Shown in pieces: positions 1 through 14,648 of a DNA stretch of 64,000 bases. The notes below the pieces were generated by a model. That model had not been told where the DNA came from and did not search any database. It saw only the letters and a program-made list of their open reading frames with translations. How positions within the stretch are numbered: the stretch's first letter is position 1; every line of letters starts with the position of its first letter. Origin of the DNA: Cacajao melanocephalus (taxonomy: Eukaryota; Chordata; Mammalia; Primates; Pitheciidae). The stretch spans positions 1 to 64,000 of the forward strand of contig CAUYLG010059105.1 in the NCBI GenBank assembly GCA_963573385.1, read 5' to 3'. The position numbers were made by a program, and so were the translations under genes.

Positions 1-82
1 TCATCATTTTAGTCGGTGGCAACAAGGGTAAGAGAGAGACAAATTATGAAGAACTGTGCTTTTCCAAATGGAAAGTATATAG

Positions 83-545
<463 letters not shown>

Positions 546-599
546 ACCGCTTTTGTGGATCTGGCCCTGGCCTCCCAGGGCACAAGTACCAGAGGGACC

Positions 600-1158
600 T
601 GTGTGCAACTCCCTCCTTGGCTCACCACCACAGTTGTCCTAAAAAAAGTCAAAGTCCTTAAAATCCCCCATCAATCTGCACGCGAAGCAGCCCCCATTGC
701 AGCTCTAACCTCACCTCCTTCCACTTTCCCCGAGGGCGCTCTCCTGAGCCATAACTGCTCGCTGTCTGTTCCGAGTGCCCCTGGCATGCTTCCACCTCAG
801 GGCTCTGCACAGGCCGTTCTCTCTGCCTGGAAAGTTCTTCCCCCAGGGAATCACACAGCTCACTACCTTGCGTCCTGTGGGTCTTGGGGACAATAAGCCC
901 GTTCCGATGAATCTATATTAAAGTAGCACCCCATGCCCATACACCCGGGTTTTTGAACCAGTTTTACTTTTTCACCTTAAAACTAATTTCATCTGATATA
1001 TGATGTATCTGCCCATTTTGTATGATCAATCACCCTGCACTAGAAGGCAGCTTTGGGAGGATGAGAATTTTACCTCCTTTATTCATTGTTATATCCCTAG
1101 GAGCCAGAGCACTTCCAACAGGGAGAAGGTGCTCAGTGCAATTCTGTTAAAAGAATGG
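600..1158 (+). mobile_element. L2 LINE 3' end
   Basis: The order matches the L2 3' region: 'tctgcacaggccgttctctctgcctgg' type block near 800-830, 'ctagaaggcagctttggga' near 1041, 'tatccctaggagccagagc' near 1091, and a 'gtgctcagtgcaat' tail. The open frame at 507-896 lies over this and the L1 scrap and is not a gene. The 5' limit is uncertain. Confidence 0.75.
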
Positions 1159-3234
<2,076 letters not shown>

Positions 3235-3283
3235 ATGAATTTTTATATATTCCAAAAAACACAAAAGTGTAATCAGAGCATGG

Positions 3284-3355
3284 ATATATACAGATATATG
3301 GATATATATATATATACACACACGCATAAACACACACACACACACACACACACAC
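3284..3355. repeat. (TA)n then (CA)n microsatellite
   Basis: Alternating ATAT runs at 3284-3316 pass into CACA runs, with a small 'gcataaac' interruption, up to 3355. The CA block is about 12 units. Pure purine-pyrimidine alternation throughout. The short open frames on both strands here are artefacts. Confidence 0.95.
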
Positions 3356-3961
3356 GGCTTAGAAAATGCAGAGGTTTCCCATCTAGAAGCTGCACATCTT
3401 TGGTTTGGAAAGCAGAGGCCTAGGGAGAAGATACATCCGCTCAGCTGCTTCTCTCATTCCTCGCTTCTCTTCTCTGTTACGTATGTGATCATAAAGAACA
3501 CCAGATGCAGGCCAAATACACTTGCCATGAAAAAAAGATAAAAATCAAAACTGATGGCTTCTCAATACTGCTTAGTATTAAAACACAATGCCGCATTCTC
3601 TATTACAGCTGTGCAGTTACAAAGGATCTATTCGAGTGGCCATGTGTCAAAGATAATGGCACAAAAAGGCTCGGTCTATATGGCCCATGGCCCACCATCC
3701 ACTGCTTAACATGATGCTTTTTCTGGATTAAGATCAAGTTCGGTAAAGACTCCGGAGGACAGAAAACCAAGCTGAAGAGATGCCTTAGGTAGGGAGGTCT
3801 TTGGGTTGTAAGTGATAGAAACTCAACTCCCATTACCTCCAACAAAAAGGGGAATTTACTGAGTCTTAGAAGCAAGGAAGGGTTCCTCCAGGTCCCAGAC
3901 AGAGAGCGGGGATGCAAGCAGGCCCCGGAAGCAGGTGCTCAGCTGCTGTGGGCATCACTCT
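3356..3961. other. Unassigned sequence
   Basis: No gene or clear repeat. The text at 3808-3842 ('aagtgatagaaactcaac...') resembles 2151-2185 ('aagtgacagaaactcaac...') in the same orientation, so both probably belong to one old dispersed repeat that I cannot name. Confidence 0.4.
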
Positions 3962-4208
3962 GTCAGGCTGTGCCCTCTGTCAGGCTGTCCCCTCTGACCA
4001 GGCTGTCCCCTCTGTCCAGGCTGTCCCCTCTGTCAGGCTGTCCCCTCTGTACAGGCTGTCCCCTCTGTCCAGGCTGTCCCCTCTGTCCAGGCTGTCCCCT
4101 CTGTCAGGCTGTCCCCTCTGTCCAGGCTGTCCCCTCTGTCCAGGCTGTGCCCTCTGTCAGGCTGTCCCCTCTGTCCAGGCCGTCCCCTCTGTCCAGGCTG
4201 TCCCCTCT
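3962..4208. repeat. GC-rich minisatellite, 14 units of 17 or 18 bp
   Basis: Fourteen head-to-tail units of GTCCAGGCTGTCCCCTCT (18) or the same with one C missing (GTCAGG..., 17). Unit lengths run 17,17,18,18,17,18,18,18,17,18,18,17,18,18. Variants: GACCAGG (unit 3), GTACAGG (unit 6), TGTGCCC (units 1 and 11), GGCCGTC (unit 13). A degenerate end follows to about 4225. Open frames on both strands exist only because the unit has no stops. Confidence 0.97.
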
Positions 4209-4225
4209 GTCCTTGGCTTTGCTCT

Positions 4226-6003
4226 AATCCTGCAGCATGGCTTACTTCACACACAGGGAGGCTTGGAAGCTGGCCATGCTGAGCAACTCTCTTAATGGAG
4301 AGGCTGTGTGTGGGGTCCACACCCTACATCCCCTCTCCACTGCCAGCACACCACACCAAGTCCAGGTATTCTAGGGAATGGAATTCTTTGGGGTTTGCTG
4401 CCATGCCCAAGGCAGTGCCTTCATGCTGTCCTCATGGGGGGTCCTGCAGTAACTGTGGGGAAACTGAGGGTGGGGAGAGATTCTCCGGGAAAAGGAGATG
4501 GACCTATGATTCTGATGCTTCCTGCAGCCTGACCTCCACCCCCGATGTCATTGCCAGGGAATCCTGCAGCACAGGGCAGACAGCAAGAGCCTCTCCTCAA
4601 TAGTTCTGGTGCTCAGAGCCCAAGAGGACCCTCTGGTGGGACAGTCAGCACAAGGAGACTTAGGGAAGGTATGGGCAGCCAGAGTCCCAGGAGCCGGGAT
4701 GAGGGCCCAGGAATGAGGAAACAGGGAGGGGAAAGCACACTGACCATTCCTGGAAGCGGCGTATTGCCAGGTTCTGGAAATTCAAAGCAGCATGTGGTGT
4801 GTGGGCAGACTCCAGTTAGTGGCCAGAGCCTGGAAGGAACCAACTTTGCCTTCAACCTCAGCCCACTCACTGCGAACAGAGGGAGACGGTGACGAGCCTG
4901 AGGGGCAAGAGGAGGCCCAGGCACAGAACTGCACTTGTCCTGGGTCTCTGCAGGTCAGCAGTGGGATAAGAAGGAAGAGAGCCCGCCCTGGGCATCCACA
5001 GTAAGAAAATGCGACAAACGTGTTTTCTCCTACAGAACCAAGTCCACTGTTCCTGAAAGGTTTGGTTGACAAAAAAGGAGACATTTACACAGTATTTCCT
5101 CCAGCAGATCCACTCCCTGTGGTTTGTTACCTGGGAAACCAAACAGCCACACATAAACAAGAAGGGCAAATCTTAGAATCTTAGAAATGAAAGTGCCGTA
5201 ATTTCCAGGATGGTATTAAAATGCCGTGACTCCCTGAAAAGGGTTCCAGCAACGTGGTTGACAGAATACACTGTGCTTTCTTTTCCATATGGAGACTGAA
5301 TGTGTCTTATGTACAGTTACCCAGAAAACAGTAATGACAGTAGCTAAGTCCTCACATTCTAGAGGCACAGGTCAGAGGTGTCTGAGGGACGATTTGGCAT
5401 CTTGGAAAGTGAAGTCCCGAGGCGGGGACCTTGTGGGGACCCTTCTTCACAGCAGGCTCTGAGCTGCCCATCTCCTGCTGCAGACAGAGGGCTGTGTGGT
5501 GTGGCAGGGGTGGAGGGGGCTATGCAGAGCCCAGGCACTGAGAAGCTTGTTAGAGTCAGACCAGCAGGAGGAAGAAAACAGGGTGACAGGGGTCAGTTCA
5601 TGAAGGTCCTGGGATTGGATGTCATTCCAAGAACAGTAAAAACTCATGTAAATCAGGACTTTGTGAATGTACTTATTCTGGCTTTCAGAGGAAATAATGA
5701 ATGAACCATCTACTGACGACTCCTGCCTGTGCTCCATCTGCAATGCTGGCTCCCTCAAAGCATTAAGCTGGAGTCAGCGCAGAGGACAATGGGCCGTGAG
5801 GTGCAGCTGGAGTGGGACAAGAGGAGTGGCATGGCCTCAGGGAGGGCCAGGTTCCCCAAGACTGGTTCCCCTGCACCTCTTTCCCACTTGGTGTCCCCCA
5901 CATGGTCACTCCCAGGAAGCTGTCACTGAGTTGACAGCCGGGCCTCTATTGAGTCAAGGACAACATCTGGAGATGTAGAATCAGACATGAAACTCAGGAT
6001 GGT
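4226..6003. other. Unique-looking sequence without a recognised gene
   Basis: No element recognised. Several 100-115 codon frames on both strands overlap one another (for example 4545-4892 plus, 4613-4924 minus, 5378-5704 plus). None shows a domain, a signal sequence or clear splice structure. Moderately GC-rich up to about 4990. Confidence 0.5.
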
Positions 6004-6005
6004 AC

Positions 6006-6827
<822 letters not shown>

Positions 6828-6844
6828 TATAAAAAATTTGTAAA

Positions 6845-7122
6845 CGCTTTCCCTATGTGTGTGGGCTCCATCCAATCATGTGAAGCCTTCAAGGAAACAA
6901 ACACTGACCTCGCTTGAGCAAAGAGGAATTCTGCCAGCGGAAGGGCTTTGAACTCAAGCTGCAGCTCTTCACCGGGTCTTCAGTCTGCTGGCCTACCTGA
7001 AGATTTCAGACTTGCCAACCCTCCACAATCCCATGAGCTAATTCCTTAAAACAATCTTTCTCTCTAGGTATATGTACACATCGTGCTGATTCCATTTCTC
7101 TGGAGAATCCCGATTAATAGAA
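6845..7122 (+). mobile_element. LTR 3' part, MLT2-like (ERVL)
   Basis: 'ggctccatccaatcatgtgaag' and, at the end, 'tccatttctctggagaatcccgattaatag' match the same LTR family as 54187-54996. 5' part absent; it begins just past the Tigger-type element. Family name tentative. Confidence 0.6.
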
Positions 7123-7139
7123 ACAGTAATTCAGATAAG

Positions 7140-7275
7140 AGAGGATGGTGGCTTCGACGAGGGGTAGCAGTGGACGTGATGAGAAATAGTTACATTCAGG
7201 ATGATTCGTAGGATTTCTTGAAAGTTTGGATTATAGGAATGAGAGAAAGAGAAAGGTTAAGGAGACTCTACAGAA
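7140..7275 (-). mobile_element. L2 fragment, antisense
   Basis: 'gaggatggtggcttcgacga', 'agcagtggacgtgatgag' and 'gagagaaagagaaaggttaagg' fit the reverse complement of an internal L2 stretch that is also seen at 15440-16140. Confidence 0.5.
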
Positions 7276-7574
7276 GGGCAAATGTAAGATGCTGTGGAAA
7301 GCAGAATGGTACCTATTTAAACAAACACATGAAATCCTCAGAACAAATACCGGAAAAAGAGATCCTTTTAAAAATTGTTACAAAACTACAAAACAACTAG
7401 TCCTAAAAGTGACAGGAAATATTATGAATCTAAAGCAAAATAAAAACTCTACAGAAAATTATAAAACTTGATGTTTTTAAAATTAAACATTATATATATT
7501 GAATACTATGAAGATGTCAGTTCTCACTAAAATAACATATAAATCCAGTTATAATAACAACTGGATTGGGATAT

Positions 7575-7690
7575 GTATTAGTTTTCTAGGCTGCTGTAAT
7601 CAAGTACCACAAATTGGGTGGCTTAAAACAACAAAGCATCAATTAGGAGAAATTTGGTCAAATCAGAGCTTTCCAGAAAGGCCACCCCTT
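7575..7690 (-). mobile_element. MLT1-type LTR fragment, antisense
   Basis: 'gtattagttttctaggctgc' followed by 'taccacaaattgggtggctt' is the reverse complement of the 3' end of MaLR LTRs. Only about 110 bp are left. Confidence 0.7.
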
Positions 7691-7734
7691 AAGAGCAGGT
7701 CTGCCTCAGCTCTAGAGCAAGAGTTAATGTAGGC

Positions 7735-7900
7735 CATGGGTTGGCCAACTGTAGCACATGGGTCAAATGTGGCCTATTGCCCTGTTATCATATAGCCTGT
7801 GAATTAAGAATGTCTTTTATGTTTTAATGAAGAAATATATGTCACAGACCATCTGTGACCCATAAACCCTGGTCCTTTACAGCAAGTTTACCAACCTCTG
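7735..7900. mobile_element. hAT-type MITE
   Basis: Ends CATGGGTTGGCCAAC and GTTTACCAACCTCTG are imperfect inverted repeats of the kind found in Charlie-like hAT MITEs. Interior text such as 'cctttacagcaag' and 'atatgtcacagacc' fits. No intact 8-bp target duplication is visible. Confidence 0.65.
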
Positions 7901-7921
7901 CTGGAGACCTACCATGATAAA

Positions 7922-10060
7922 TCTTAAAAACAAACTCAAATGAACCAAGCTGATTCACAAATAAATGAACTAACTACCTGCCAGAACAAAATTCAACACC
8001 ATCTGAAGGGAACAAAACCGAAAATCCAGACTCTCAGCGGTATCACGTGTACAATGTCCACCATACAATCAAAACTTAATAGATGACTTCACTAAAGAAT
8101 AAGTTTCAGACAACCAAAACGATCAAAGAGATACTGAAAAAAGACAAACAGAAAGCTCTCACTGGCCAAACTTAAGACAGTGTGTGGGTCATAGGGAATA
8201 ATAATTGCAGGGAGTAAAACATATCTATGAAGTTCATAATGCTATTTATAAAAACACTAATTGGCCACTTCCAGAGGATGCTCAAGAACCAATATGTTCT
8301 CCTGATGATAAAGGGAAATAATAAAGCAAAGCAGATAAGCAGTACCATCTCTATATGAAAGAATCAAACTAATAAATGATGAAGAAATTGTAGAATTAGA
8401 TTATCACCACTCTGCAACCTTCAGTGCATTAATGATTCTAGTCATTGCACATTAAAAGTTGCTAATATCACAGATGGAGACCACCAGACTTCGACATGCC
8501 TCTTTATGAATGAGCAGAGTCCCAGCTATCATCTTACCAAAGAGAAAGAACTGGAGTCTGATCAGGCCTCTAAATCCTGTTGCTTACTAACACAAAATAC
8601 ACAGAATACAGGAACATTTTGAACTGCAGCACAAGTAGATAGTCAGTGAATTCATGCATGGTCTACAGGTGAAATGCTCCGGCTCTTGAACAGGTAGACT
8701 ATAAGGAAAAAGGACGCAAGAAGATAAAAGGAGACAAAAAGACTTTAAAAATACCAAACCAAACAAGATGAAACTGTAGTGTCTTAACGATGCACATTCA
8801 GTCCTGAAACAATAAAAGAATCCAGCAGCTGAATGCACATGGTTCTTAAACATGTGGAACATGGACAAAGCTGACCACACATGGGGCAGAAAACCAAGCT
8901 TCAACAAATGTCAAACGTTTAAAACAGAAAAGGTACGGTTTCTGACAACAGAATAATTAAGCTAGGACTGTATAACAAAAAGATACTAGAAAACCTATGT
9001 TCACAATTAATACCCTTCTAAGTAACCTATGAATCAAAGAAGAAATTATAATCACTATTAGAAAATAATTTGAACAGAATGATCATATTAAAACTAATAG
9101 AATACAAGTCGAGCTGTGTTTAGAGGGAATTTATAGCCCTGAAAGCATTAGATAAGTAAAGCTGCCAATTAATGACCTAAGCATTCATCTCAAGAATTTA
9201 AAGAACTGAAAACTAAATTTCCAGAAAAGAGGGGGAAAAAAAGGAATAATAAAGACAGAAAGCAATGAAATAAAATTTCAAAATAAAAAGTGAAAAACAA
9301 TTCATTGCTAACTAATAAAACTGGTGAGTCTGATGCAAGATTGATGAAGAGAGCAAACTAAAGGCATAGGTTACTAGTATGAGAAATGGAAAGGACGTAT
9401 CACTTGTCCTACAGGCATTAGAAAGACCATAACAGGATATTATCAACAAATTTGTAAGACTACATTTGAAAATTTAGATACAATGGAGGACTGCTTAGAA
9501 AAATACAACCCACCAAAACTGACAGAGGAAGAAGAAATACTGAATTTGAATATATTGTAACTATTAAAGAAATTGAATCCATAATTCAGCACTTTCCATG
9601 AAATAAAATCCCATGGCCAGATGACTTCAACAGTGAACTCTACTGAACACAAGGCGGCGATACTACCAGTCTTACGTGAACTCTTCCAGAAAACAGGAAA
9701 ACAACTATTCATTGTGTTTTCTAAAGGCAGCATAATCTTAGTACCAATCTCTAACGAGACCTTTCGTGAAGGAAAATGACAGGACCATCTCTCTCATGAA
9801 CATAAATGCGAACATCCTAAACAAAACGTTAACAAACATGACTTGAAAGAAAGAAAAAAGAAGAGTAATGTCCCTGGAAATAAACCAGAAATACATAAAA
9901 GTGATAATACACCATGACCACATAAGGTTGGATCCAAGAAGCTTGGTTTACCCATAACAAGTTGAAGAAATATTTTATGATTATGCAAGATTAAGAAAAT
10001 TACAGAACTGCATTCAACAAATATTCACGTTAAAAAACTCTTAGTATTCTTGTTTTACGA
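7922..10060 (+). mobile_element. Ancient L1, ORF1/ORF2 remnants
   Basis: 7922-8180 resembles old L1 5'/ORF1 text. From about 8780 decayed ORF2 can be followed in order: endonuclease-region text near 8810-8910, 'ggaatttatagccctgaaagc' near 9127, 'aaaatcccatggccagatga' near 9605, and 'ctctctcatgaacataaatgc' near 9789. Stops and frameshifts are everywhere. 8180-8780 is less certain and may hold another element. Confidence 0.75.
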
Positions 10061-10099
10061 GTTTTGACTACAGCTTACTGGTTCTTAACAAACTCTTTC

Positions 10100-10250
10100 A
10101 ACCTTAGCAGCTGAAAATGACTTTGCTATGTGCATGAGGTCTGTGGGTCAGGAATTCTCCAGGCATAGTGGGGATGGCTTGTGTCTGCTCCATGATGTCT
10201 GGGCCTCTGCTGCGAAGATGCAGTGGTGGAGGTGACCTGCTGCCTCTTCA
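10100..10250. mobile_element. Old interspersed repeat, family unassigned
   Basis: The 'gtctgtgggtcaggaattct' and 'atggcttgtgtctgctccat' phrases recur widely in mammalian DNA. I cannot name the family from memory with confidence. Confidence 0.35.
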
Positions 10251-10389
10251 GCATCACCTTTTACGTACCACTCAGCCCCAGGTCACTTGGCTGCGGCACA
10301 ATGGCTTCTTGGCTGTTCTTTCAACTCACCAGCCAGGCTCCAGCATCGCAGAGCTTACTTGCTCTTCCTTCTGCCCAGAGCCTTCTTAA

Positions 10390-10712
10390 CCAAACATCTA
10401 ACTGGCTTGGACACTCTTCTTTCTCAAGTCACTTCTCAGTGAGGATTTCTCTGGCCTCCCTGTGAAAAATCAAAATCTCCATCCTGTGTCAACTGACCCT
10501 ATCTGATCCCCTTTCTAGCTGTAATTATCACCTTATAATATAAAATATAGTAATTTATTGAACTATACTTTTATTCTATGTCTTCCCTCACCAGGAGGTA
10601 AGCTTCATGAAGCAGGTATATTTTGTTTGTTTTTATTCACTGTAGTATCCCCAGAGCCTAGAATATAATCTAGCATATCATAAAGCCCTCAAAAATTATC
10701 TGTTGATCAAAT
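10390..10712 (+). mobile_element. L2 LINE 3' end
   Basis: 'tctcagtgaggatttctctgg' near 10433, 'ggaggtaagcttcatgaagc' near 10595, and 'gtatccccagagcctagaat' near 10646 follow L2 3' order and stop where the GGAT tract begins. Confidence 0.75.
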
Positions 10713-11283
10713 GGTTGGGTAGGTAGATGGATCAGTAGGTGGGTGATGGATGGGTTGGTGGATAAATGGATGGGTGGTTGGGTAGCTGAATGGATGAGTA
10801 GGTGGGTGGGTAGGTAGATGGATGGGTGAGTGAATGAATGGATGGATGGATGGATGGGTAGGTAGGTGAGTGGACTGATGAATGGATGGGTAGACTGATG
10901 GATGAATGGAAGGATGGACAGATGGGTGAATGGGTAGATAGGTGGGTGGATGGAAAGATGAATGAATGGATGGATGGATAAGTGGATGGATGGGTGGGTG
11001 GGTAGATGGATGGATGGATGGATATGTGGGTAGGTGGGTGGGTGGGTGAATAGACTGATAGGTAGATGAATAAATGGATGGATGGGTGAATGGATAGACA
11101 GGTGAACAGATGAATGGGTAGATGGATGGGTGGGCGGATGGATAAATGGATGGATGGATGGATGGATGGATGGATGGGTGGGTGGGTGGGTGGGTGGGTG
11201 GATGAGTGGATGGATGGGTGGGTGGGTGGGTGGATGGATGGATGAGTGGATGGATAAATGGACAAGTGGATGGGATAGATGGA
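10713..11283. repeat. Degenerate (GGAT/GGGT)n tetranucleotide tract
   Basis: About 570 bp of TGGA, TGGG, TAGG and TGAA tetramers. The purest run is around 11140-11190. The tract has no stops in several frames, which creates minus-strand frames of 241 and 190 codons rich in His-Pro-Ser-Ile. These are low-complexity artefacts. It directly follows the L2 end. Confidence 0.97.
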
Positions 11284-12176
11284 TGTGAGGCATGGCATCA
11301 CCAATGGTAGAGAAACACTGGGTTAAAAATGGAATATATGTTGCCGTTAGGAAGAATGAGCTAAAACTCTGTGTGTTGATATGAACAATTACCAAGATTT
11401 ATTATGAGAAGGAAGTGAGGTACAGAACATAGTCTTAATACGATCCTTCTGTTTCCATTTAAAAAATAATTTCTATACAGGTAAATATATGTGGCTATGC
11501 ATCATCAGTGTTTTCTGAAAGAACTAAAAAATACTATTCAAAATGGAAGTTTTAGGGAGAAGGATTGAAATACAGGTGGGAAGGATGCCTAACTTTCCCA
11601 TTTAGTATTTTTCTGCAGTTTGGATTTTCTAACCATGCTACTCATATTTTTATTTTATAATATCAATAGGAGTTTTTTGACAGTATGATCATGGGCTATT
11701 TAAAACAGTTTTTGTTTTTTTACAATTCTTGCTACCTAAAATAATACTTGCTATAAAATAAAAAATAAAGGTAATTTTACTTAACAGAATCAAGAAGAGC
11801 ACGGTTAGTTTTTAGGGACTTCCTTGAAGCACTGAGAGGTCTTCGTTTATCAAATAAGGATTAGATAATGTTTGATATTTTACTTTTACTTATGTATGTC
11901 CTTAAAGTTTTCAGGAACAAAAATTTCAGATAATTAGAGCACTCTGTTCTTTACGCTGTCTGCCTTTCTGTCATTTTACTGTAATTGGCAGTATAACAGA
12001 GCTGACAGAGAAACACTTAGTAAATAAATGTGGTTTCAAACTTTTTATACTAAGTTTTATGTCTGATTCCATGTCTCCAAATGTTACCTTTGACTTAGCA
12101 GAGGCATGGCTGTCCATTCAATGATGGATACCTGGGAGTGACCCAGTGGAAACAGCATTTTGGAAATGCTGGTTCT
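11284..12176. other. Unassigned; a LINE 3'-like scrap at the start
   Basis: 11300-11460 shows loose similarity to old LINE 3' text ('ggaatatatgttgccgttag', 'gaagtgaggtacagaacat'). 11700-12110 is AT-rich, unassigned, and has no gene. Confidence 0.4.
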
Positions 12177-12526
12177 TTAGTCTGAACGTTTGCAGCCCAT
12201 CAGATTAATATACAGAAACCTAATGCCCAATGTGATAGTATTAAGAGGTGACGTCTCTAGGAAGTGATTAAATCATGACAAAGTCATACTCTAATGAATG
12301 GAATTAGTGTCCTTATAAAAGAAGCTCCAGAGAACTTCCTAGCCCCTTCACCATATAAGGACACAGTGAGAAGACACCATCTATGAAGCAAATGAGCCCT
12401 TGCCAGACACCTAATCTGTTCGTGCCTTCAGCTTGGACACCCGAAGTCTGAACAATAAATGTCTATTGTTTGTAAATTACCCTGCCTATGGTATTTTGTT
12501 GTAGCAGGCTGAACAAACTAGGACAC
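12177..12526 (+). mobile_element. MaLR-type solo LTR (MLT1/MST-like)
   Basis: Ordered LTR text: 'cctaatgcccaatgtgatag', 'gtgtccttataaaag', 'accatataaggacacagtg', a polyadenylation signal at 'gaacaataaatgtctattg', and the end 'tatggtattttgttgtagca'. No internal sequence follows, so solo. Confidence 0.8.
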
Positions 12527-13935
12527 ACAGGGTCTTTGTGTGTTTAACTTTGCATATTGAAGCTCTAAACTCATGCCCATCTCCCTGTGATTTTTCATTT
12601 TTGATGTTTGCTCAGTTTGTGGCCCATTTTCACTCTTTATCCTCATATTGCAAACATCTGACCTGACAGTTGAATGGAAGCTTTTCTTCCAGTAAGACCA
12701 CGTAACAAAAACGGAAAACCAAAAACTATTTTGAAAAAAGCCATTTAAAAATGCATACCAAGATTTTAAAAAAATATCTGTTAAATTTATCATGAGTCCA
12801 AGCTGTTCACTCAATTTATCATCTTGGTATTTGATACGGAAAATCCCCATTCACTGACTTTTATAAAGTAGAATGATGCTGGTGAGTTAGGGAGGGAGGT
12901 GTAGAGTCCCATGTTTTAAAGGAAGATGCAGCTCACTCGCACTGCAGCAATATCCTTTGCCGGCTGAAGGAAAATAAAAATTCGTTCTACTGAAAGTTGA
13001 TAAAGTTTAAGTACATTAACAGCAAGAGCACTTTATATTAGATTTTCAAATGAATGAGAAATTAATGGAGAAAAGAGCTCTCACAATAGCTTCAAAATGG
13101 GCATATTTATAACCTTATCCTGCTTGCCAAAAATAATTAGATTCCATTTTTTTCTGCCAACCATTTAAACGCATTTCACAGAAATGTAAAAAGAGGGTTG
13201 GTGCAAATGGGATGTTTCCCGCAAGAAAGAAGAACAGTTTTGGAACCCTTGAGCAATTTGCAAGGCTTGTCAATTTTGGAACGTTCTGTCTTGAAATGTT
13301 CCCTGTTTTTATGTTTATTTGTTTACATATTGCTTATTCTCCAAATCAATTACACAACATTTATCTCCAAATGCCACAATAATAGAAGACTGGCATCACA
13401 TTCGGAATTGTTTCTAATGCTGCACAGTCGCCTCCTGAGGATCCCAATCGGGTTCGTGAGCTGAGCTGATCCCAGCAACCCCAGACCTAACCAACTCTAC
13501 ATTACCCTGGGGAAGAAAAGGCTAGTATGAGAAGACTCAAAGGGGCCGCTTCTACTCTGAGCCACCTTGCACCCACTCCACCCTAAGCTTCTAAGACACT
13601 TTGGAGTCCACACGACACTCCTTTGCAGGGGCTGGGTGGCCTGGCCTGCCACTTGAAATATGGGGCTGCTGGCACCTGCTGTGTCCTCCTCAGCCCCAGG
13701 TGTAGCTACTGAAAAGGCAACATAAAGAGTCCATTTTAATGTCATCACTAGTTCATATTTGCTCACAGCTATTTCAGTCTTTTACATTTGTATTATGCAT
13801 TCTGAACAAGTCACTGTTTGTTTTCTTAGTTGATGTAGTCAACTGCACAGAAATGCTTAATGCTTTTCTCGGATGATTCCAACCAAACTGACTGATTTCC
13901 GACAGATAGCCCATGGCCATGCTGACACATAAAAC
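12527..13935. other. Unique-looking sequence
   Basis: No gene recognised. 12960-13200 is AT-rich, with homeodomain-like TTAATG and AATTAG cores, and could be regulatory. Frames at 13198-13464 and 13497-13766 show no domain. Confidence 0.4.
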
Positions 13936-13986
13936 CAACCATGACACTGTTTTTTTTCCAGATTCATTATTGTTATTATTATTATT

Positions 13987-14272
13987 TGAGACAGAGTTTT
14001 TCTCTTGTTGCCCAGGCTGGAGTGCAATGGTGTGATCTTGGCTCACCGCAACCTCCACCTCCTGGGTTCAAGCGATTCTCCCGCCTCAGCCTCCTGAGGA
14101 TTTGGGACTACAGGCGCATGCCACCATGCCCAGCTAATTTTTTTGTATTTTTAGTAGAGAAAGGATTTCACCATGTTGGCTAGGCTGGTCTCAAACTCCT
14201 GACCTCAGGTGATCCACATGCCCTGGTCTCCCAAAGTACTGGGATTACAGCTGTGAGCCACCACGCCCAGCT
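13987..14272 (-). mobile_element. Alu within the composite insertion
   Basis: S-like antisense Alu. Its A-rich tail is the (TTA)n-type run at 13967-13986. It lacks an individual target duplication and abuts L1 text at 14273. Confidence 0.95.
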
Positions 14273-14291
14273 GTACCACATTTTCTTTATC

Positions 14292-14632
14292 AACACTCCA
14301 CTGACAACATTGAACCGATCATCGAGGCAGAGAACTAACAAAAGATTTGGAACCTGAACTTGACACATGACCAAGCGGACCTAAAAGACATCTACAGAAC
14401 TCTCCACCCAAAATCAACAGAATATACATTCTTCCCATCTGCACATGGCACATACTCTAAAACTGACCACACAATCGGCCATAAAACAATTCTCAGCAAA
14501 CGCAAAAAAAAAAAAACCAAAAAAACAAAAAACTGAAATCATAACAACCATACTCTTGGACCGCAGTGCCAGAAAAATAGAAATTAACACTAAGAAAATC
14601 ACTCAAATCCATAGAATGACATGGTCGTTAAA
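14292..14632 (+). mobile_element. L1 ORF2 fragment (primate L1P/L1PB age), inverted
   Basis: 'gacatctacagaactctcca', 'cacatggcacatactctaaa' and 'ataacaaccatactcttgga' are L1 ORF2 endonuclease-region text in plus orientation. 14273-14291 (GTACCACATTTTCTTTATC) is L1 text in the opposite orientation, so an inversion junction lies near 14291. Confidence 0.88.
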
Positions 14633-14648
14633 CAACCATGACACTGTT

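Larger units (their letters stand above)
13936..14648 (-). mobile_element. Composite L1/Alu insertion with 16-bp target duplication
   Basis: CAACCATGACACTGTT occurs at 13936-13951 and 14633-14648. Between them, read on the minus strand, are an inverted L1 ORF2 piece, a 19-bp L1 3' piece, a full Alu, an (AAT)n tail, a short unique stretch and a final poly(A) (plus-strand poly(T) from 13950). Bounded parts are listed separately. Confidence 0.8.

Noticed and set aside
3962..4208. CRISPR-like array of short repeats
   Set aside because: Units are directly adjacent without unique spacers, and the DNA is primate; it is a minisatellite.
3912..4320. Open frames of 127 and 95 codons on opposite strands
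   Set aside because: Created by the stop-free minisatellite unit.
10670..11395. 241-codon minus frame (His/Pro/Ser/Ile-rich protein)
   Set aside because: It is the translation of a GGAT/GGGT tetranucleotide tract; other frames are open too.
13186..13205. GTTGGTGCAAA as a MADE1 mariner end
   Set aside because: Only 11 bases match and the rest of the hairpin element is missing.
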